Positions 8,957 to 17,624 of a DNA stretch of 64,000 bases are shown here, one piece after another. Source of the DNA: Arthrobacter sp. NicSoilC5 (GTDB lineage: Bacteria > Actinomycetota > Actinomycetes > Actinomycetales > Micrococcaceae); NCBI RefSeq assembly GCF_019977395.1, contig NZ_AP024660.1, positions 3,038,001-3,102,000 on the forward strand, written 5' to 3'. The notes below the pieces were generated by a model. It made no database searches. It was not told where the DNA came from and was given only the letters and a program-made list of their open reading frames with translations. Made by a program: the position numbers and the translations under genes. Position 1 is the first letter of the stretch, and each line of letters opens with the position of its first letter.

Positions 8957-10072
8957 CTACTTGGACTGGAGCGCGTCTGCCTGCTCAGCCAGGACCGTCA
9001 GCTCCACGCTGCCAGGCCGCTCAACGGTGCTCTCGATGGCCACCGCCGTGCCCGTGTGTGCGGACTCCAGGACGGATTCCATGACCTCCAGGGCGTGGTA
9101 GGCCAAGGCTCCGCCGGCCCTGGGCTCCATTCCCTGCGGGGTGGCGGCCAGGTCCGCGATGCCGAACCCGCGGCCGGAATCCACGTAGCCGGCGGACACG
9201 GGAAGGGTTTCCCAGTCCTCGGCGCCCAGGGAGAACAGCTGGACGTCGCCGTCGAAGTGGTTGGGGTCCGGTACCACCAGGGAGCCGCGCTCGCCGTGGA
9301 TCTCGATGTTGGGGGATTTGGACTTCACGGCATCAAAGCTCATGAAGAGCGTCGAGAGCGCGCCGGATGCGTGGACCAGGACACCGGTGACGTGGGAATC
9401 GATGTTCACGGGTACCTTCCCGCCCTGGCGCGGCCCCGAGCCGATGGTCCGCTCATTCCGCGTGTGGCTGGCCGCACCGATCACCGACACCACAGGGCCC
9501 AGCAGCGTCACGAGTGCCGTGACGTAGTAGGGGCCCATGTCCAGGAGGGGGCCGCCGCCGGGCTGGTAGTAGAAGTCAGGGTTGGGGTGCCAGCGCTCGT
9601 GGCCCGGCGTCACCATGGTGGCCGACGCCGAGATGGGTGCGCCGATCAGTCCGTCATCGATGGCTTTCCGGGCGGTCTGGATCCCGGTGCCCAGCACGGT
9701 GTCCGGTGCACAGCCGACGACGACACCTGCCTCCCGCGCCGCGTCCAGCACCCGGCGTGCTTCTTCGGTGGTGGCAGCCAGGGGTTTTTCGCCGTAAACG
9801 CTTTTTCCTGCGGCGATCGCCTTCAGTGCCACCTCTGCGTGGGCGGCGGGGATGGTCAGGTTCAGGACCAGGTCCACGTCCTCTGCGGAGAGCAGCTCGT
9901 CCACGGAGACGGCGCGGACGCCGTCGTAGTCATCCGCCACGGCCTGCGCACGTGCCGGATCCAGGTCCGCCACGGCCACCAGCTGGATCTGGTCCAGCCG
10001 GCGGAAGTTGGCGAGGTATTGCGCGATGATGGCTCCGCAGCCAACGATTCCGACTTTCAACGGCTTGCCCAC
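8957..10072 (-). CDS. Gfo/Idh/MocA-family NAD(P)-dependent oxidoreductase
   Basis: The 371-residue enzyme has a Rossmann N-terminus VGIVGCGAIIAQYL and the family signature GEKPLAAT, whose Lys is usually catalytic, followed by the C-terminal alpha/beta domain. The GTG start at 10072 has GAAAGGGG upstream and overlaps the ThuA-like gene by 16 bases, so this is the last gene of the sugar operon. The family oxidises or reduces sugar and inositol hydroxyls. With a second family member upstream, one may oxidise the substrate and the other reduce a keto-sugar intermediate (inference). Confidence 0.88.
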   Translation of the reverse strand: MGKPLKVGIVGCGAIIAQYLANFRRLDQIQLVAVADLDPARAQAVADDYDGVRAVSVDELLSAEDVDLVLNLTIPAAHAEVALKAIAAGKSVYGEKPLAATTEEARRVLDAAREAGVVVGCAPDTVLGTGIQTARKAIDDGLIGAPISASATMVTPGHERWHPNPDFYYQPGGGPLLDMGPYYVTALVTLLGPVVSVIGAASHTRNERTIGSGPRQGGKVPVNIDSHVTGVLVHASGALSTLFMSFDAVKSKSPNIEIHGERGSLVVPDPNHFDGDVQLFSLGAEDWETLPVSAGYVDSGRGFGIADLAATPQGMEPRAGGALAYHALEVMESVLESAHTGTAVAIESTVERPGSVELTVLAEQADALQSK

Positions 10073-10755
10073 AGCAGGCCCCTTTCGATGATGGTGCGTA
10101 CGTTCCGGTCCTGGAGGATTTCCACGCGGTGCCCGGGGGTGGACACGAAGATCCGGCCTTTGCCCCACTGGCGGGTCCAGATGGCGGGGGATGTCACTTC
10201 GCGGTTCCAGGGGTCCCACTCGCGGACTTTCTGGGTGGTGGTGGCCAGGACGTCGATGTAGTCGTCCGACAGCACCCAGTACTGTTCGGTGACCAGGTCG
10301 AAGTCCTTGATGCCCTTGGTGATGGGGTGGTCGGCGGCGGCCGGCAGCATGTTGACGGTGTAGGGCACGTAGTTGTCCGACTGCTCACCGATGCACTCAT
10401 CCGGGTGCTTGCCGGGGTGGCAGGCGAACTGGCCGCCGATCAGGTGCAGGTAGTCGGAGGTGTTCCGGTAGGAATCCGCAATGCCGCCGTGCCAGCCGGC
10501 CAGGCCGGTGCCGTTCTCCACGGCTGCCCGCAGTCCGGCGAATTCGTCCTTTTCGATGGTGGTCATGGTCATGCACTGCATGATGAGGTCCACCCCTGCC
10601 ATGTAGGCGGCATCGGCGTAGACCTTGGGGGATTCCTCCACCCGGACGTCGTAGCCGTTGTCCTTGAGGTAGGGGATGAAGAGCTCTGTGGCCTCGTAGG
10701 GCTGGTGGCCGTCCCAGCCGCCGCGGACCACCAGGGCGTTCTTGCGTTCTGTCAT
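10057..10755 (-). CDS. ThuA-domain protein
   Basis: The 232-residue protein matches the ThuA (trehalose utilisation) family, a class-I-glutamine-amidotransferase-like fold: ALVVRGGWDGHQPYEA near the N-terminus, GLAGWHGGIADSYR in the middle and GKGRIFVSTPGH near the end. In rhizobia thuA and thuB act in conversion of trehalose-type disaccharides through 3-keto derivatives. The start is the ATG at 10755 with AAAGGAAACCCC upstream. Its position between two Gfo/Idh/MocA genes and an isomerase-like gene supports a role in processing a keto-glycoside. The chemical step is not known. Confidence 0.82.
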   Translation of the reverse strand: MTERKNALVVRGGWDGHQPYEATELFIPYLKDNGYDVRVEESPKVYADAAYMAGVDLIMQCMTMTTIEKDEFAGLRAAVENGTGLAGWHGGIADSYRNTSDYLHLIGGQFACHPGKHPDECIGEQSDNYVPYTVNMLPAAADHPITKGIKDFDLVTEQYWVLSDDYIDVLATTTQKVREWDPWNREVTSPAIWTRQWGKGRIFVSTPGHRVEILQDRNVRTIIERGLLWASR

Positions 10756-10775
10756 TGGGGTTTCCTTTGGTTGGC

Positions 10776-10793
10776 TGCCGGCTTTTGCCGGCA
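10776..10793 (-). other. short hairpin in operon leader
   Basis: TGCCGGC-TTTT-GCCGGCA forms a perfect seven-base-pair stem with a four-base loop in the 48-base gap between the isomerase-like and ThuA genes. It may tune relative expression or mRNA stability; it lacks a following T-run, so strong termination is unlikely. Confidence 0.35.
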
Positions 10794-10803
10794 AGGCGTG
10801 GGG

Positions 10804-11808
10804 TCAGCGGCTGGCGAAAGCGGCGTCGAAGGCCGCTGCCGGCGGGGCGATCCGGGCCAGGTCCTGGACCATGGCCAGCGCCTGCGGGGCCCCGATGAGC
10901 CGGTCCATGCCGGCGTCCTCCCACTCGATGCTGGTGGGGCCCTCGTAGCCGATGGCGTTCAGGGTCCGGAAGATCCGGTTCCACTGCACGTCCCCGTGCC
11001 CTGCCGTGACGAAATCCCAGCCGCGCCGGGGATCGGCCCAGGCCAGGTGCGAGCCCAGGCGGCCGTTGCGGCCGTCGAGCTGGCGGATGGACTCCTTGAC
11101 GTGGACATGGAAAATCCTGTCCGCGAAGTCCTGCAGGAACATGACGGGGTCCAGGTCCTGCCAGATGAAGTGGGAGGGGTCGAAGTTCAGGCCGAAGTTC
11201 TCCCGGTGTCCGATCGCCTCAAGGGTGTGCTTGGCGGTCCAGTAGTCATAGGCGATTTCGGACGGGTGGACTTCCAGGGCGAACCGGACACCCACCTCGT
11301 CGAAGACGTCGAGGATGGGGTTCCAGCGGTCCGCGAAGTCCTGGTAGCCGGCGTCGATCATTTCCTGGGAGGCGGGCGGGAACATGGCCACCGCCTTCCA
11401 GATGGAGGAGCCCGTGAAGCCGGTGACAGTCTTCACCCCCAGGCGGGCAGCAGCCCTGGCGGTGTCCTTCATGGCGTCCGCTGCCCGGCGGCGTACGCCT
11501 TCGGGCTCGCCGTCACCCCAGATGTCCGCTGGCAGGATGCCCTGGTGGCGCTCGTCGATGGGGTCGTCGCACACCGCCTGTCCGGTCAGGTGGTTGGCGA
11601 TGGCGAACACCTTCAGGTTGTTCTTTTCGAGGATGTCCATCCGGCCCTGGAGGTAGTTGTCATCCTCGGCCGCGCGGCGCGGGTCCAGATGGTCGCCCCA
11701 GCAGGCGATCTCCAGCCCGTCGAAGCCCCACTCGCCCGCGAGCCGCGCCACTTCCTCGAAGGGCAGGTCGGCCCACTGGCCGGTAAACAGCGTGATTGGT
11801 CGTGTCAT
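10804..11808 (-). CDS. sugar phosphate isomerase/epimerase-like TIM-barrel enzyme
   Basis: The 334-residue protein is an AP-endonuclease-2 type TIM barrel (PF01261). Likely metal ligands are Glu in [14 protein letters not shown], Asp in [13 protein letters not shown], His in IFHVHVKES and Glu in [11 protein letters not shown]. Family members isomerise, epimerise or beta-eliminate keto-sugars; LgdB enzymes of levoglucosan breakdown belong to the same fold. AAGGAATAGAC precedes the ATG. Placement among two oxidoreductases and ThuA suggests it acts on a 3-keto-glycoside. It could instead be a simple sugar epimerase. Confidence 0.85.
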   Translation of the reverse strand: MTRPITLFTGQWADLPFEEVARLAGEWGFDGLEIACWGDHLDPRRAAEDDNYLQGRMDILEKNNLKVFAIANHLTGQAVCDDPIDERHQGILPADIWGDGEPEGVRRRAADAMKDTARAAARLGVKTVTGFTGSSIWKAVAMFPPASQEMIDAGYQDFADRWNPILDVFDEVGVRFALEVHPSEIAYDYWTAKHTLEAIGHRENFGLNFDPSHFIWQDLDPVMFLQDFADRIFHVHVKESIRQLDGRNGRLGSHLAWADPRRGWDFVTAGHGDVQWNRIFRTLNAIGYEGPTSIEWEDAGMDRLIGAPQALAMVQDLARIAPPAAAFDAAFASR

Positions 11809-11859
11809 GTCTATTCCTTGGATCGCTTGAAGCTGGTCGTTGCCGTGCCGAACCGCTGC

Positions 11860-13050
11860 TCAGACTTTTTGCCACTGGCTGGAATTTGCGGCACTGGACT
11901 CCACAGCGGCCAGGACCCGCTGCACCTGCAGGGCGTCGGCGAAGGACGGTTCCGGTTGGCGGGCTTCGCCGATGGCCGTGACGAGGTCCACCACCTGGTG
12001 GGTGAAGCCGTGTTCGTACCCCAGGCCGTGGCCGGTGGGCCACCAGTTTCCGACGTAGGGGTGCTCGGGCTCGGTGACGAAGATCTTCCGGAACCCGGCG
12101 TCGGGGGATTCGGCGGCGTCGTAGAAGGACAGGACGTTCATGTCCTCGAAGTCGAAGGCAACGGAACCCTTGGTGCCGTTGACCTCCAGCCGCATGGCGT
12201 TCTTCCTGCCCAGGGCGTAACGCGTGGCTTCAAAGACGCCGATCGCACCCGAAGCCGTGCCGCCGTCGAACTTTGCGCTGAAGATTGCCGCGTCATCAAC
12301 CGTGACTTTTCCCCGCGGAGCATCGCTGCTGAGGTCGCCGTGCCCGCCGAGTCCCACCAGGTCGCCGGCCAGCGGGCGTTCCTGCACAAAGGTCTCCAGC
12401 AGGGCCGAGACCCCGCTGATGTTCAGGCCCGTAACCCACTGCGCGGCGTCGATGCTGTGTGCTCCGATGTCACCCAAGGAGCCGGATCCGGACTTGCTCT
12501 TGTCCAGCCGCCAGGTCATGGGGGCGTTGGCATCGCTGAGCCAGTCCTGCAGGTACTGGGCCCTGACATGGCGGATGCCGCCCAGCCTGCCCTGTTCCAC
12601 GAACCGCTTGGCCAGCGCCAGCGCCGGAGTGCGGCGGTAGCTGAAGCCGCACATGGAGAAGACGCCGTTCTTCGCCGCGGTCTCCGCGGCGAGCGTCATC
12701 CGTTCGGCTTCCGCGACGGAGTTGGCCAGCGGCTTCTCGCACAGCACGTGCTTGCCGGCTTCCAAGGCGGCGATGGCAATGTCGGCGTGCGTGTCGCCGG
12801 GCGTGCAGATATCGATGAGGTCGATGTCGTCGCGCTCGATCAGGCGGCGCCAGTCCGTTTCAACCGATTCCCAGCCGAGCTTGTCTGCCGCGGCGCGGAC
12901 GCCGTCGGCATTCCTGCCCGCGACCGCTGTCAGCCGGGGCTGCAGGGGCAGGTCGAAAAACCGGGGTGCGGTGCGCCAGGCGTGGGAGTGGGCTGCACCC
13001 ATGAAGGCGTAGCCCACCATGCCGACCCGCAGGGGTTGTGCGGTGGTCAT
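11860..13050 (-). CDS. Gfo/Idh/MocA-family oxidoreductase (first oxidation candidate)
   Basis: The 396-residue enzyme has a Rossmann motif VGMVGYAFMGAAHSHAW and the CEKPLANS signature with the catalytic-type Lys; the C-terminal domain contains GDIGAHSIDAAQWV. The length, the xxxMGxAHSxAW opening and the long C-terminal part with GHGLGYEHGFTHQ resemble the levoglucosan-dehydrogenase-like branch, known in Pseudarthrobacter. That recollection is not proof of substrate. GAAAGGACATCTCC precedes the ATG. It follows the ABC permeases, so it is the first enzyme gene of the operon and a good candidate for oxidising the imported sugar at C3. Confidence 0.88.
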   Translation of the reverse strand: MTTAQPLRVGMVGYAFMGAAHSHAWRTAPRFFDLPLQPRLTAVAGRNADGVRAAADKLGWESVETDWRRLIERDDIDLIDICTPGDTHADIAIAALEAGKHVLCEKPLANSVAEAERMTLAAETAAKNGVFSMCGFSYRRTPALALAKRFVEQGRLGGIRHVRAQYLQDWLSDANAPMTWRLDKSKSGSGSLGDIGAHSIDAAQWVTGLNISGVSALLETFVQERPLAGDLVGLGGHGDLSSDAPRGKVTVDDAAIFSAKFDGGTASGAIGVFEATRYALGRKNAMRLEVNGTKGSVAFDFEDMNVLSFYDAAESPDAGFRKIFVTEPEHPYVGNWWPTGHGLGYEHGFTHQVVDLVTAIGEARQPEPSFADALQVQRVLAAVESSAANSSQWQKV

Positions 13051-13064
13051 GGAGATGTCCTTTC

Positions 13065-13967
13065 TTACTTGCTGAAGCCGGCGGTGAGGCCGCTCAACAG
13101 TTGACGGCGGGCGACGACGTATACCACCAGCAGGGGAAGGGTCGCCAGGACGACGGAGGCGAGAATGGCGGGGATGTTCACGCTGAACTCACCCTGGAAG
13201 GTCCACAGGGACAGCGGCAGGACCCTGGTTGCCGGGCTCTGCGTCAGGATCAGCGGGAAGAGGAAACCGTTCCAGACATGCAGGGCGTTGTAGATGCCGA
13301 CGGTGATGACCGCCGGCTTGGTCATGGGGAGAGCGAGGCGCCACATCATGGCCCAGTCGGAACAGCCGTCCAGGCGCATCGATTCGAAAAGCTCATTGGG
13401 GACATCGCGCATGAAGTTGGACAGGATGAGGACGCTGACCGGGATGGCAAATGCCACGGACGGAAGGATCAGGGCCAGCAAGGTGTCATACATGTGCGCC
13501 CGGGTGATCATCCAGTAGATGGGGATGATGGTGGCGTGCAGGGGGATGGCCAGGCCAAGGACGAACAGGTTGTTCGTCAGGCTCAGGAACCGGCCCTTGC
13601 CGCGGACTATCGCATACGCGGCCATGAAGGACACCAGCAGGGCAGGCAGGACCGTGCCCAGGGTGACGATCAGGCTGTTGGTGAAGTACCTGACGAAGTT
13701 GTTCTCCAGGACCAGCTTGTAGTTGTCCAGGGTGGGTTCCGTTGCCGGGAGCATGGGGTTGGAGGCGAAAAAACCAGCCTGGTTCTTGAAGCTGGTGATC
13801 ACCACGTAATAGATGGGGACGATGATGATGGCCAGCCAAAGCCAGCCGCCCAGCCCGCCAAGGAGGTTTGGCCGGAGCCGCCCGGGTCCCTTGGTGCGGG
13901 TAACCGGTGCTGCGGTGATGCTGCCCGCCGGGGCCGGTGGGACGGGAAGTTGTGTTGTGGAGGCCAT
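13065..13967 (-). CDS. carbohydrate ABC transporter permease (MalG type)
   Basis: The 300-residue inner-membrane protein has six predicted helices and the binding-protein-dependent transport signature around MRLDGCSDWAMMWRLALPMTKPA, the EAA loop that contacts the ATPase. The start is the ATG at 13967, which shares one base with the stop of the upstream permease (TGATG), so the pair is translationally coupled. The longer open frame to 14816 covers the other permease and is not used. No ATPase gene is present in this operon; a shared MsiK-like ATPase elsewhere is expected, as in many Actinobacteria. Confidence 0.92.
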   Translation of the reverse strand: MASTTQLPVPPAPAGSITAAPVTRTKGPGRLRPNLLGGLGGWLWLAIIIVPIYYVVITSFKNQAGFFASNPMLPATEPTLDNYKLVLENNFVRYFTNSLIVTLGTVLPALLVSFMAAYAIVRGKGRFLSLTNNLFVLGLAIPLHATIIPIYWMITRAHMYDTLLALILPSVAFAIPVSVLILSNFMRDVPNELFESMRLDGCSDWAMMWRLALPMTKPAVITVGIYNALHVWNGFLFPLILTQSPATRVLPLSLWTFQGEFSVNIPAILASVVLATLPLLVVYVVARRQLLSGLTAGFSK

Positions 13968-14869
13968 CAGGCACCTTCCAATTGGCTTGCGTTGCGGTTT
14001 TTGCCGCCCAACCGCTGGAGGATGAGCGCCAGGCCCAGTCCGATGACGACGAGAATGACTCCCAGGGCGCTCGCGGCGCCCATGTCGTTGGCCTTGAAAC
14101 CCGTCAGGTACATGTGCAGCGGTAGCAGCCGCGTGCTGTAGCCGGGGCCGCCCCCGGTGAGCACGAAGATGAGGTCGAAGTAGGCGAGGCTGCCCACCAC
14201 CATCAGGGTGGAGGACGTGATGATCGTGTACTTGAGCTGGGGCAGGGTGATGTTCCAGAACTGGCGGAAGCGTCCCGCGCCGTCGATTTCGGCGGCCTCG
14301 TACAGCGACGTTGGGATCTGGCGGACGCCGCCCTGGTAAATCAGCGTGTGGAAGGGAACGAACTGCCACGCAATCACGAAGACCACCACGAACAGGACCA
14401 AATCCGAGTTGCCAAGCCAGTCCTGGGCAAGGATGGGCAGGTTGAATCCGGGGCCCAGGCCGAAGTTGGGATCGAGCAGGGCCTTGAAGGCGATGGCAAC
14501 GGCGGCGGACGAAAGCAGCAACGGCAGGAAATAGAGCACGGCGAGGGCGGCGCGGTACTTCTGGCCGCCGGCCGTGAACACGCCCAGCAGCAGGCTGATG
14601 GGCGCCTGGACGATGAACGAGAAGAACATGATCTTCGCGGTGACCACCAGGGCGTTGCCGGTGACCGGATCCTTGAGGACCGTGGTCCAGCTGGACAGGC
14701 CGTCCAGCTTGATCTCGCCCAAACCGTTCCAGCTGGTGAAGCTGAGGAAGACGACGCCGATCAGCGGGACGACAGCGAACGCCAGGAAGAAGACCAGGGC
14801 CGGGACTGCGAGCCACCCCGAGGGGCCCGCATCGCGGACCCCCCGGTTGGCGGAACCAAGAGCCGTCAT
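13967..14869 (-). CDS. carbohydrate ABC transporter permease (MalF type)
   Basis: The 300-residue protein spans the membrane six times, with first helix AVPALVFFLAFAVVPLIGVVFL, and carries the EAA-loop motif AAEIDGAGRFRQFWNITLPQLK. It forms the channel with the MalG-type partner encoded next. AAGGGACC precedes the ATG, seven bases after the stop of the binding-protein gene. Confidence 0.92.
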   Translation of the reverse strand: MTALGSANRGVRDAGPSGWLAVPALVFFLAFAVVPLIGVVFLSFTSWNGLGEIKLDGLSSWTTVLKDPVTGNALVVTAKIMFFSFIVQAPISLLLGVFTAGGQKYRAALAVLYFLPLLLSSAAVAIAFKALLDPNFGLGPGFNLPILAQDWLGNSDLVLFVVVFVIAWQFVPFHTLIYQGGVRQIPTSLYEAAEIDGAGRFRQFWNITLPQLKYTIITSSTLMVVGSLAYFDLIFVLTGGGPGYSTRLLPLHMYLTGFKANDMGAASALGVILVVIGLGLALILQRLGGKNRNASQLEGA

Positions 14870-14875
14870 GGTCCC

Positions 14876-16195
14876 TTACTTTCCGATCGTGGCGTTCATG
14901 GTGCTGATGAACTGGTCAGGGCTGATCTTCTTGAGGAAGATCTGGTCCAGGTTGGACAGCATGGCGTCACCCTGCGCGGGGCTGAGGGCCTGGTCCCAGG
15001 AGAGGGTGAAGCTGGGGGCGTTCTTGGCCAGGCCGTAGACGAAGGTCAGGAAGTCCTTGTCGGGTGAGGCGGCGAGTTTGTCTTCGATTCCCTTGACTAC
15101 CGGGACGGCGCCGGAGCTGATCAAGGCATCTGTGTTGGCATCGGTGAACATGCCGTCCTTGACATAGTCCAGGGCGGCCTTCTTCTGGGCATCGGTTGCC
15201 TTGGCGGAGATGGACCAGAAGTTGGAGGGGTTGCCCACGACGTTCGTCGGGTCACCCTTGCCGCCCGAAACGGTGGGGAAGGTGGTGTATCCCAGCTTTC
15301 CACTCCTGACGAAGTCGGCGGCGTCCTTCTTCATGCCCTGGTAGATCCAGCCGCCCTGCAGGATCATGGCGGCCTTGCCGGTGTACATCAGGGCCTGGTC
15401 TGCGTTGCTGTCCGCCGCAACGGATGAGAAGCCGTTGATGAACCCGCCGGCGTCGGCCAGGTCCTGGATCTTGGTCAGCGCCTCTTTGACGGCGGGGTCG
15501 GACCAGGCCCCGGGCTTGTTGGCTGCGATGTTGGCGAAGACTTCGGGGCCGCCAATGCGCTCCACCAGGTACTCAAGCCACATCAGGTCCGGCCACTTGG
15601 ACTGGCCGCCCAGCGAGAACGGGGCAACACCGGCTGCCTTGAACTTCGGCACCAGGGCCATCAGCTCATCCCAGGTCTTCGGCGGCTGGGCTCCCACCTT
15701 GTCGAAGACGTCCTTGTTGAAGTAGAGGACAACCGGCTGGACGTTGTTGTTCGGCAGTGCGTAGGTCTTGCCGTTTACTTCACCGTTCTTCAGCACTGAG
15801 GGAAGGTAACGGTCCTTGACCTGCGGGTTGTCCTTGATGAAGGTGGACAGGTCGTCAACCTGGCTGGCGTCGACGTACGACTTCAGGACTCCGCCGCCCC
15901 AGCCATAGATGAAGGTGGGGCCTTCGCCGGCGCCGACGGCGGTGCGGACTTTGGTCTTGTAGGCGTCGTTGGCGAAGAAATCCAGCTTGATGGACTTGTC
16001 CGGGTTGGCCTGGTTCCAGTCATCCACCGACTTCTGGAGCACCGGCTGGTTGCCGCCGGTGAGTCCCCACATGGTGGCCGAATCGCTGCTGACGTTTGAG
16101 CCGGCAGGACCTGACGAACCGCAGGCAGCGAGGCTGACTGCCAGTCCTGCTGCGGAAATTGCCAACGCTGCCGAGCGCAACTTTCGAATCTTCAT
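14876..16195 (-). CDS. sugar ABC transporter substrate-binding lipoprotein
   Basis: The 439-residue family-1 extracellular solute-binding protein starts with a lipoprotein signal: basic MKIRKLRS, hydrophobic core, and lipobox SLAAC with the lipidated Cys near residue 25. Domain features typical for oligosaccharide binders are visible (WDELMALVPKFKAAGV, GKAAMILQGGWIYQGM, VVGNPSNFWSIS). I preferred the ATG at 16195 to the one at 16210 because it starts the classical signal peptide. It is the promoter-proximal gene of the operon, under the LacI operator. Confidence 0.92.
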   Translation of the reverse strand: MKIRKLRSAALAISAAGLAVSLAACGSSGPAGSNVSSDSATMWGLTGGNQPVLQKSVDDWNQANPDKSIKLDFFANDAYKTKVRTAVGAGEGPTFIYGWGGGVLKSYVDASQVDDLSTFIKDNPQVKDRYLPSVLKNGEVNGKTYALPNNNVQPVVLYFNKDVFDKVGAQPPKTWDELMALVPKFKAAGVAPFSLGGQSKWPDLMWLEYLVERIGGPEVFANIAANKPGAWSDPAVKEALTKIQDLADAGGFINGFSSVAADSNADQALMYTGKAAMILQGGWIYQGMKKDAADFVRSGKLGYTTFPTVSGGKGDPTNVVGNPSNFWSISAKATDAQKKAALDYVKDGMFTDANTDALISSGAVPVVKGIEDKLAASPDKDFLTFVYGLAKNAPSFTLSWDQALSPAQGDAMLSNLDQIFLKKISPDQFISTMNATIGK

Positions 16196-16314
16196 TTCGC
16201 TTCCGTTCATCCTCCGGGCTCAACGCTGGGTCCCGGTAACGTGTGAAGCAGGCGTTTGCCTCGGCTCCGAGGCGGATGGCCCGCGTCAATTCGGTCAGTG
16301 GTCGTACCGCGCGG

Positions 16315-16340
16315 CTTTCGAAAGTTTTCGAAACATTACG
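16315..16340. promoter_or_regulatory. LacI-type operator upstream of the sugar ABC operon
   Basis: CTTTCGAAAG (16315-16324) is a perfect 10-base palindrome. The following CGAAACATTACG (16329-16340) matches, with one mismatch, the operator copy next to the lacI-family gene (16464-16475). It falls just downstream of the predicted transcription start (about 16346) of the ABC operon, where a repressor would block elongation or initiation. Confidence 0.6.
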
Positions 16341-16352
16341 AGCGGTGGTGCC

Positions 16353-16381
16353 AATCTAGCCGTGAGCCGGATCACAGTCAA
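16353..16381 (-). promoter_or_regulatory. promoter of the sugar ABC operon
   Basis: On the minus strand TTGACT (16381-16376) is followed by a 17-base spacer and TAGATT (16358-16353). The expected transcription start is near 16346, immediately before the operator. Confidence 0.5.
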
Positions 16382-16425
16382 GAGTTGAACCGTGATGGGC
16401 TCGACCTGTCCTTACCGGTAATCAG

Positions 16426-16454
16426 TTGACGCCCTGAGGAAACGCAGGCAAGAT
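16426..16454 (+). promoter_or_regulatory. promoter of the lacI-family gene
   Basis: TTGACG (16426-16431), a 17-base spacer and CAAGAT (16449-16454) point to a start near 16461, just before the operator at 16464. The -10 match is modest. Confidence 0.4.
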
Positions 16455-16463
16455 GGCCGTAAA

Positions 16464-16475
16464 CGAAATGTTTCG
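16464..16475. promoter_or_regulatory. LacI-type operator (autoregulatory copy)
   Basis: CGAAATGTTTCG has CGAAA/TTTCG arms and is the inverted counterpart of the copy at 16329-16340. It ends five bases before the lacI-family GTG, so the repressor should control its own gene. Confidence 0.6.
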
Positions 16476-16480
16476 AAAGA

Positions 16481-17533
16481 GTGGATGAGTCAGTGGCGAA
16501 GACTGCACGGCCGGCAAAGACAACCCTGGCAGCTGTTGCCTTGCAGGCGGGGGTTTCCACCCCCACAGTGTCCAAGGTGGTCAACGGCCGCGAAGATGTT
16601 GCGCCGGAGACCCGGGCCCGCATCCTGGCCGCCTTGGAGCAGGCGGGGTATCAATCACCCGTGCAGCGCCGTTCCGTGACGAGGACCAGCACGGTGATCG
16701 AGGTGGTGGTGGACGTCCTGACCTCCGCCTACACCACCGAGGTCCTGGACGGGATTCTGCAGTTCGCCGCTTCCGAGGATGTCGAGGTCCTGGTGAGCGT
16801 CACCGCACCGTCGACTCCGACGGTGCAGACCGCGGAGCGCCGCGCGCAGCGGATGGTCGACGAAGGCAGGGCGGGAATGATCGTGGTGACCTCGGCATTC
16901 AGCGAGGCGCAGATGCACGCTTTCCGGCGGCGCCGGATCCCGGTGGTGGTGATCGATCCGCTCAACCCGCCACCCGCGGACGTGGTCAGCGTAGGGGCCA
17001 CCAACTGGGCGGGCGGCAAGGCCGCCACCGAACACCTGCTGGAACTGGGCCACCGGCGCATTGCCTACATCGGCGGTATTGAGCGGGCCGAGTGCAACCA
17101 GGCGCGGCTCCACGGCTACATGGCCGCCCTTGCAGCCTATGGCATCTCCGTGGATCCGCAGTACATCATTCCGGGCGGCAGGTTCCGCCGGGACAGCGGG
17201 GTGTCCGGGATGAAGGCGCTGCTTGGCCTCGAGAAGCGCCCCACGGCCATCTTTGCCGGAAGCGACAGCATCGCCTTGGGCGTGCTCAGCGAGGCGGCGC
17301 ATTGCGGCTTGAAGGTTCCCGGGGACATCAGCCTCGTCGGTTTCGATGGCACCATCCAGGGCGAGGAATCCGTGCCGGCGCTCACGTCGGTGGCGCAGCC
17401 CCTTGAGGAGATGGGACGGGCTGCCCTGAGGTCGCTGCTGCGCCAGGCGCGCGGTGAAGTCCTCGATTCCCGCCGGGTGGAGCTGGCCACCCACGTGATT
17501 GTCCGCGAGTCCACCGCCCCTCCCGCGGCCTGA
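16481..17533 (+). CDS. LacI-family transcriptional repressor of the sugar operon
   Basis: The 350-residue protein has an N-terminal LacI helix-turn-helix (TLAAVALQAGVSTPTVSKVV at about 15-34, then the hinge region) and a periplasmic-binding-protein-like effector domain with LELGHRRIAYIGG, FAGSDSIALGVL and ISLVGFDG. It is divergent from the sugar ABC operon, and two matching palindromes lie between them, so it almost certainly represses that operon and itself until the sugar or a derivative binds. GTG at 16493 (VAKTARPAK) is an equally possible start. Confidence 0.92.
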   Translation: MDESVAKTARPAKTTLAAVALQAGVSTPTVSKVVNGREDVAPETRARILAALEQAGYQSPVQRRSVTRTSTVIEVVVDVLTSAYTTEVLDGILQFAASEDVEVLVSVTAPSTPTVQTAERRAQRMVDEGRAGMIVVTSAFSEAQMHAFRRRRIPVVVIDPLNPPPADVVSVGATNWAGGKAATEHLLELGHRRIAYIGGIERAECNQARLHGYMAALAAYGISVDPQYIIPGGRFRRDSGVSGMKALLGLEKRPTAIFAGSDSIALGVLSEAAHCGLKVPGDISLVGFDGTIQGEESVPALTSVAQPLEEMGRAALRSLLRQARGEVLDSRRVELATHVIVRESTAPPAA

Positions 17534-17563
17534 GTGCGGGGCGGGGCAACGCGTGGAACACAA

Positions 17564-17612
17564 AGCGGCGGCTGCCACCCCGTCCGAAGAGGACCGGGTG
17601 GCAGCCGCCGCT
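17564..17612. terminator. bidirectional terminator between convergent genes
   Basis: A perfect 17-base-pair stem, AGCGGCGGCTGCCACCC (17564-17580) with its complement at 17596-17612, encloses a smaller GTCC-GAAGA-GGAC hairpin. It lies between the lacI-family gene and the convergent operon end. Confidence 0.75.
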
Positions 17613-17624
17613 GGGGTGTGAAGC

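Noticed and set aside
10129..13104. A 991-codon open frame on the plus strand
   Set aside because: It lies antisense to the ThuA, isomerase-like and Gfo/Idh/MocA genes, which have clear domains and ribosome sites. The translation is Gly/Val/His/Asp-rich low-complexity with no motif, as expected for shadows in GC-rich DNA.
13065..14816. A 583-codon version of the MalG-type permease
   Set aside because: The first 283 residues are an out-of-frame reading of the MalF-type permease; the ATG at 13967 starts a normal-length protein.
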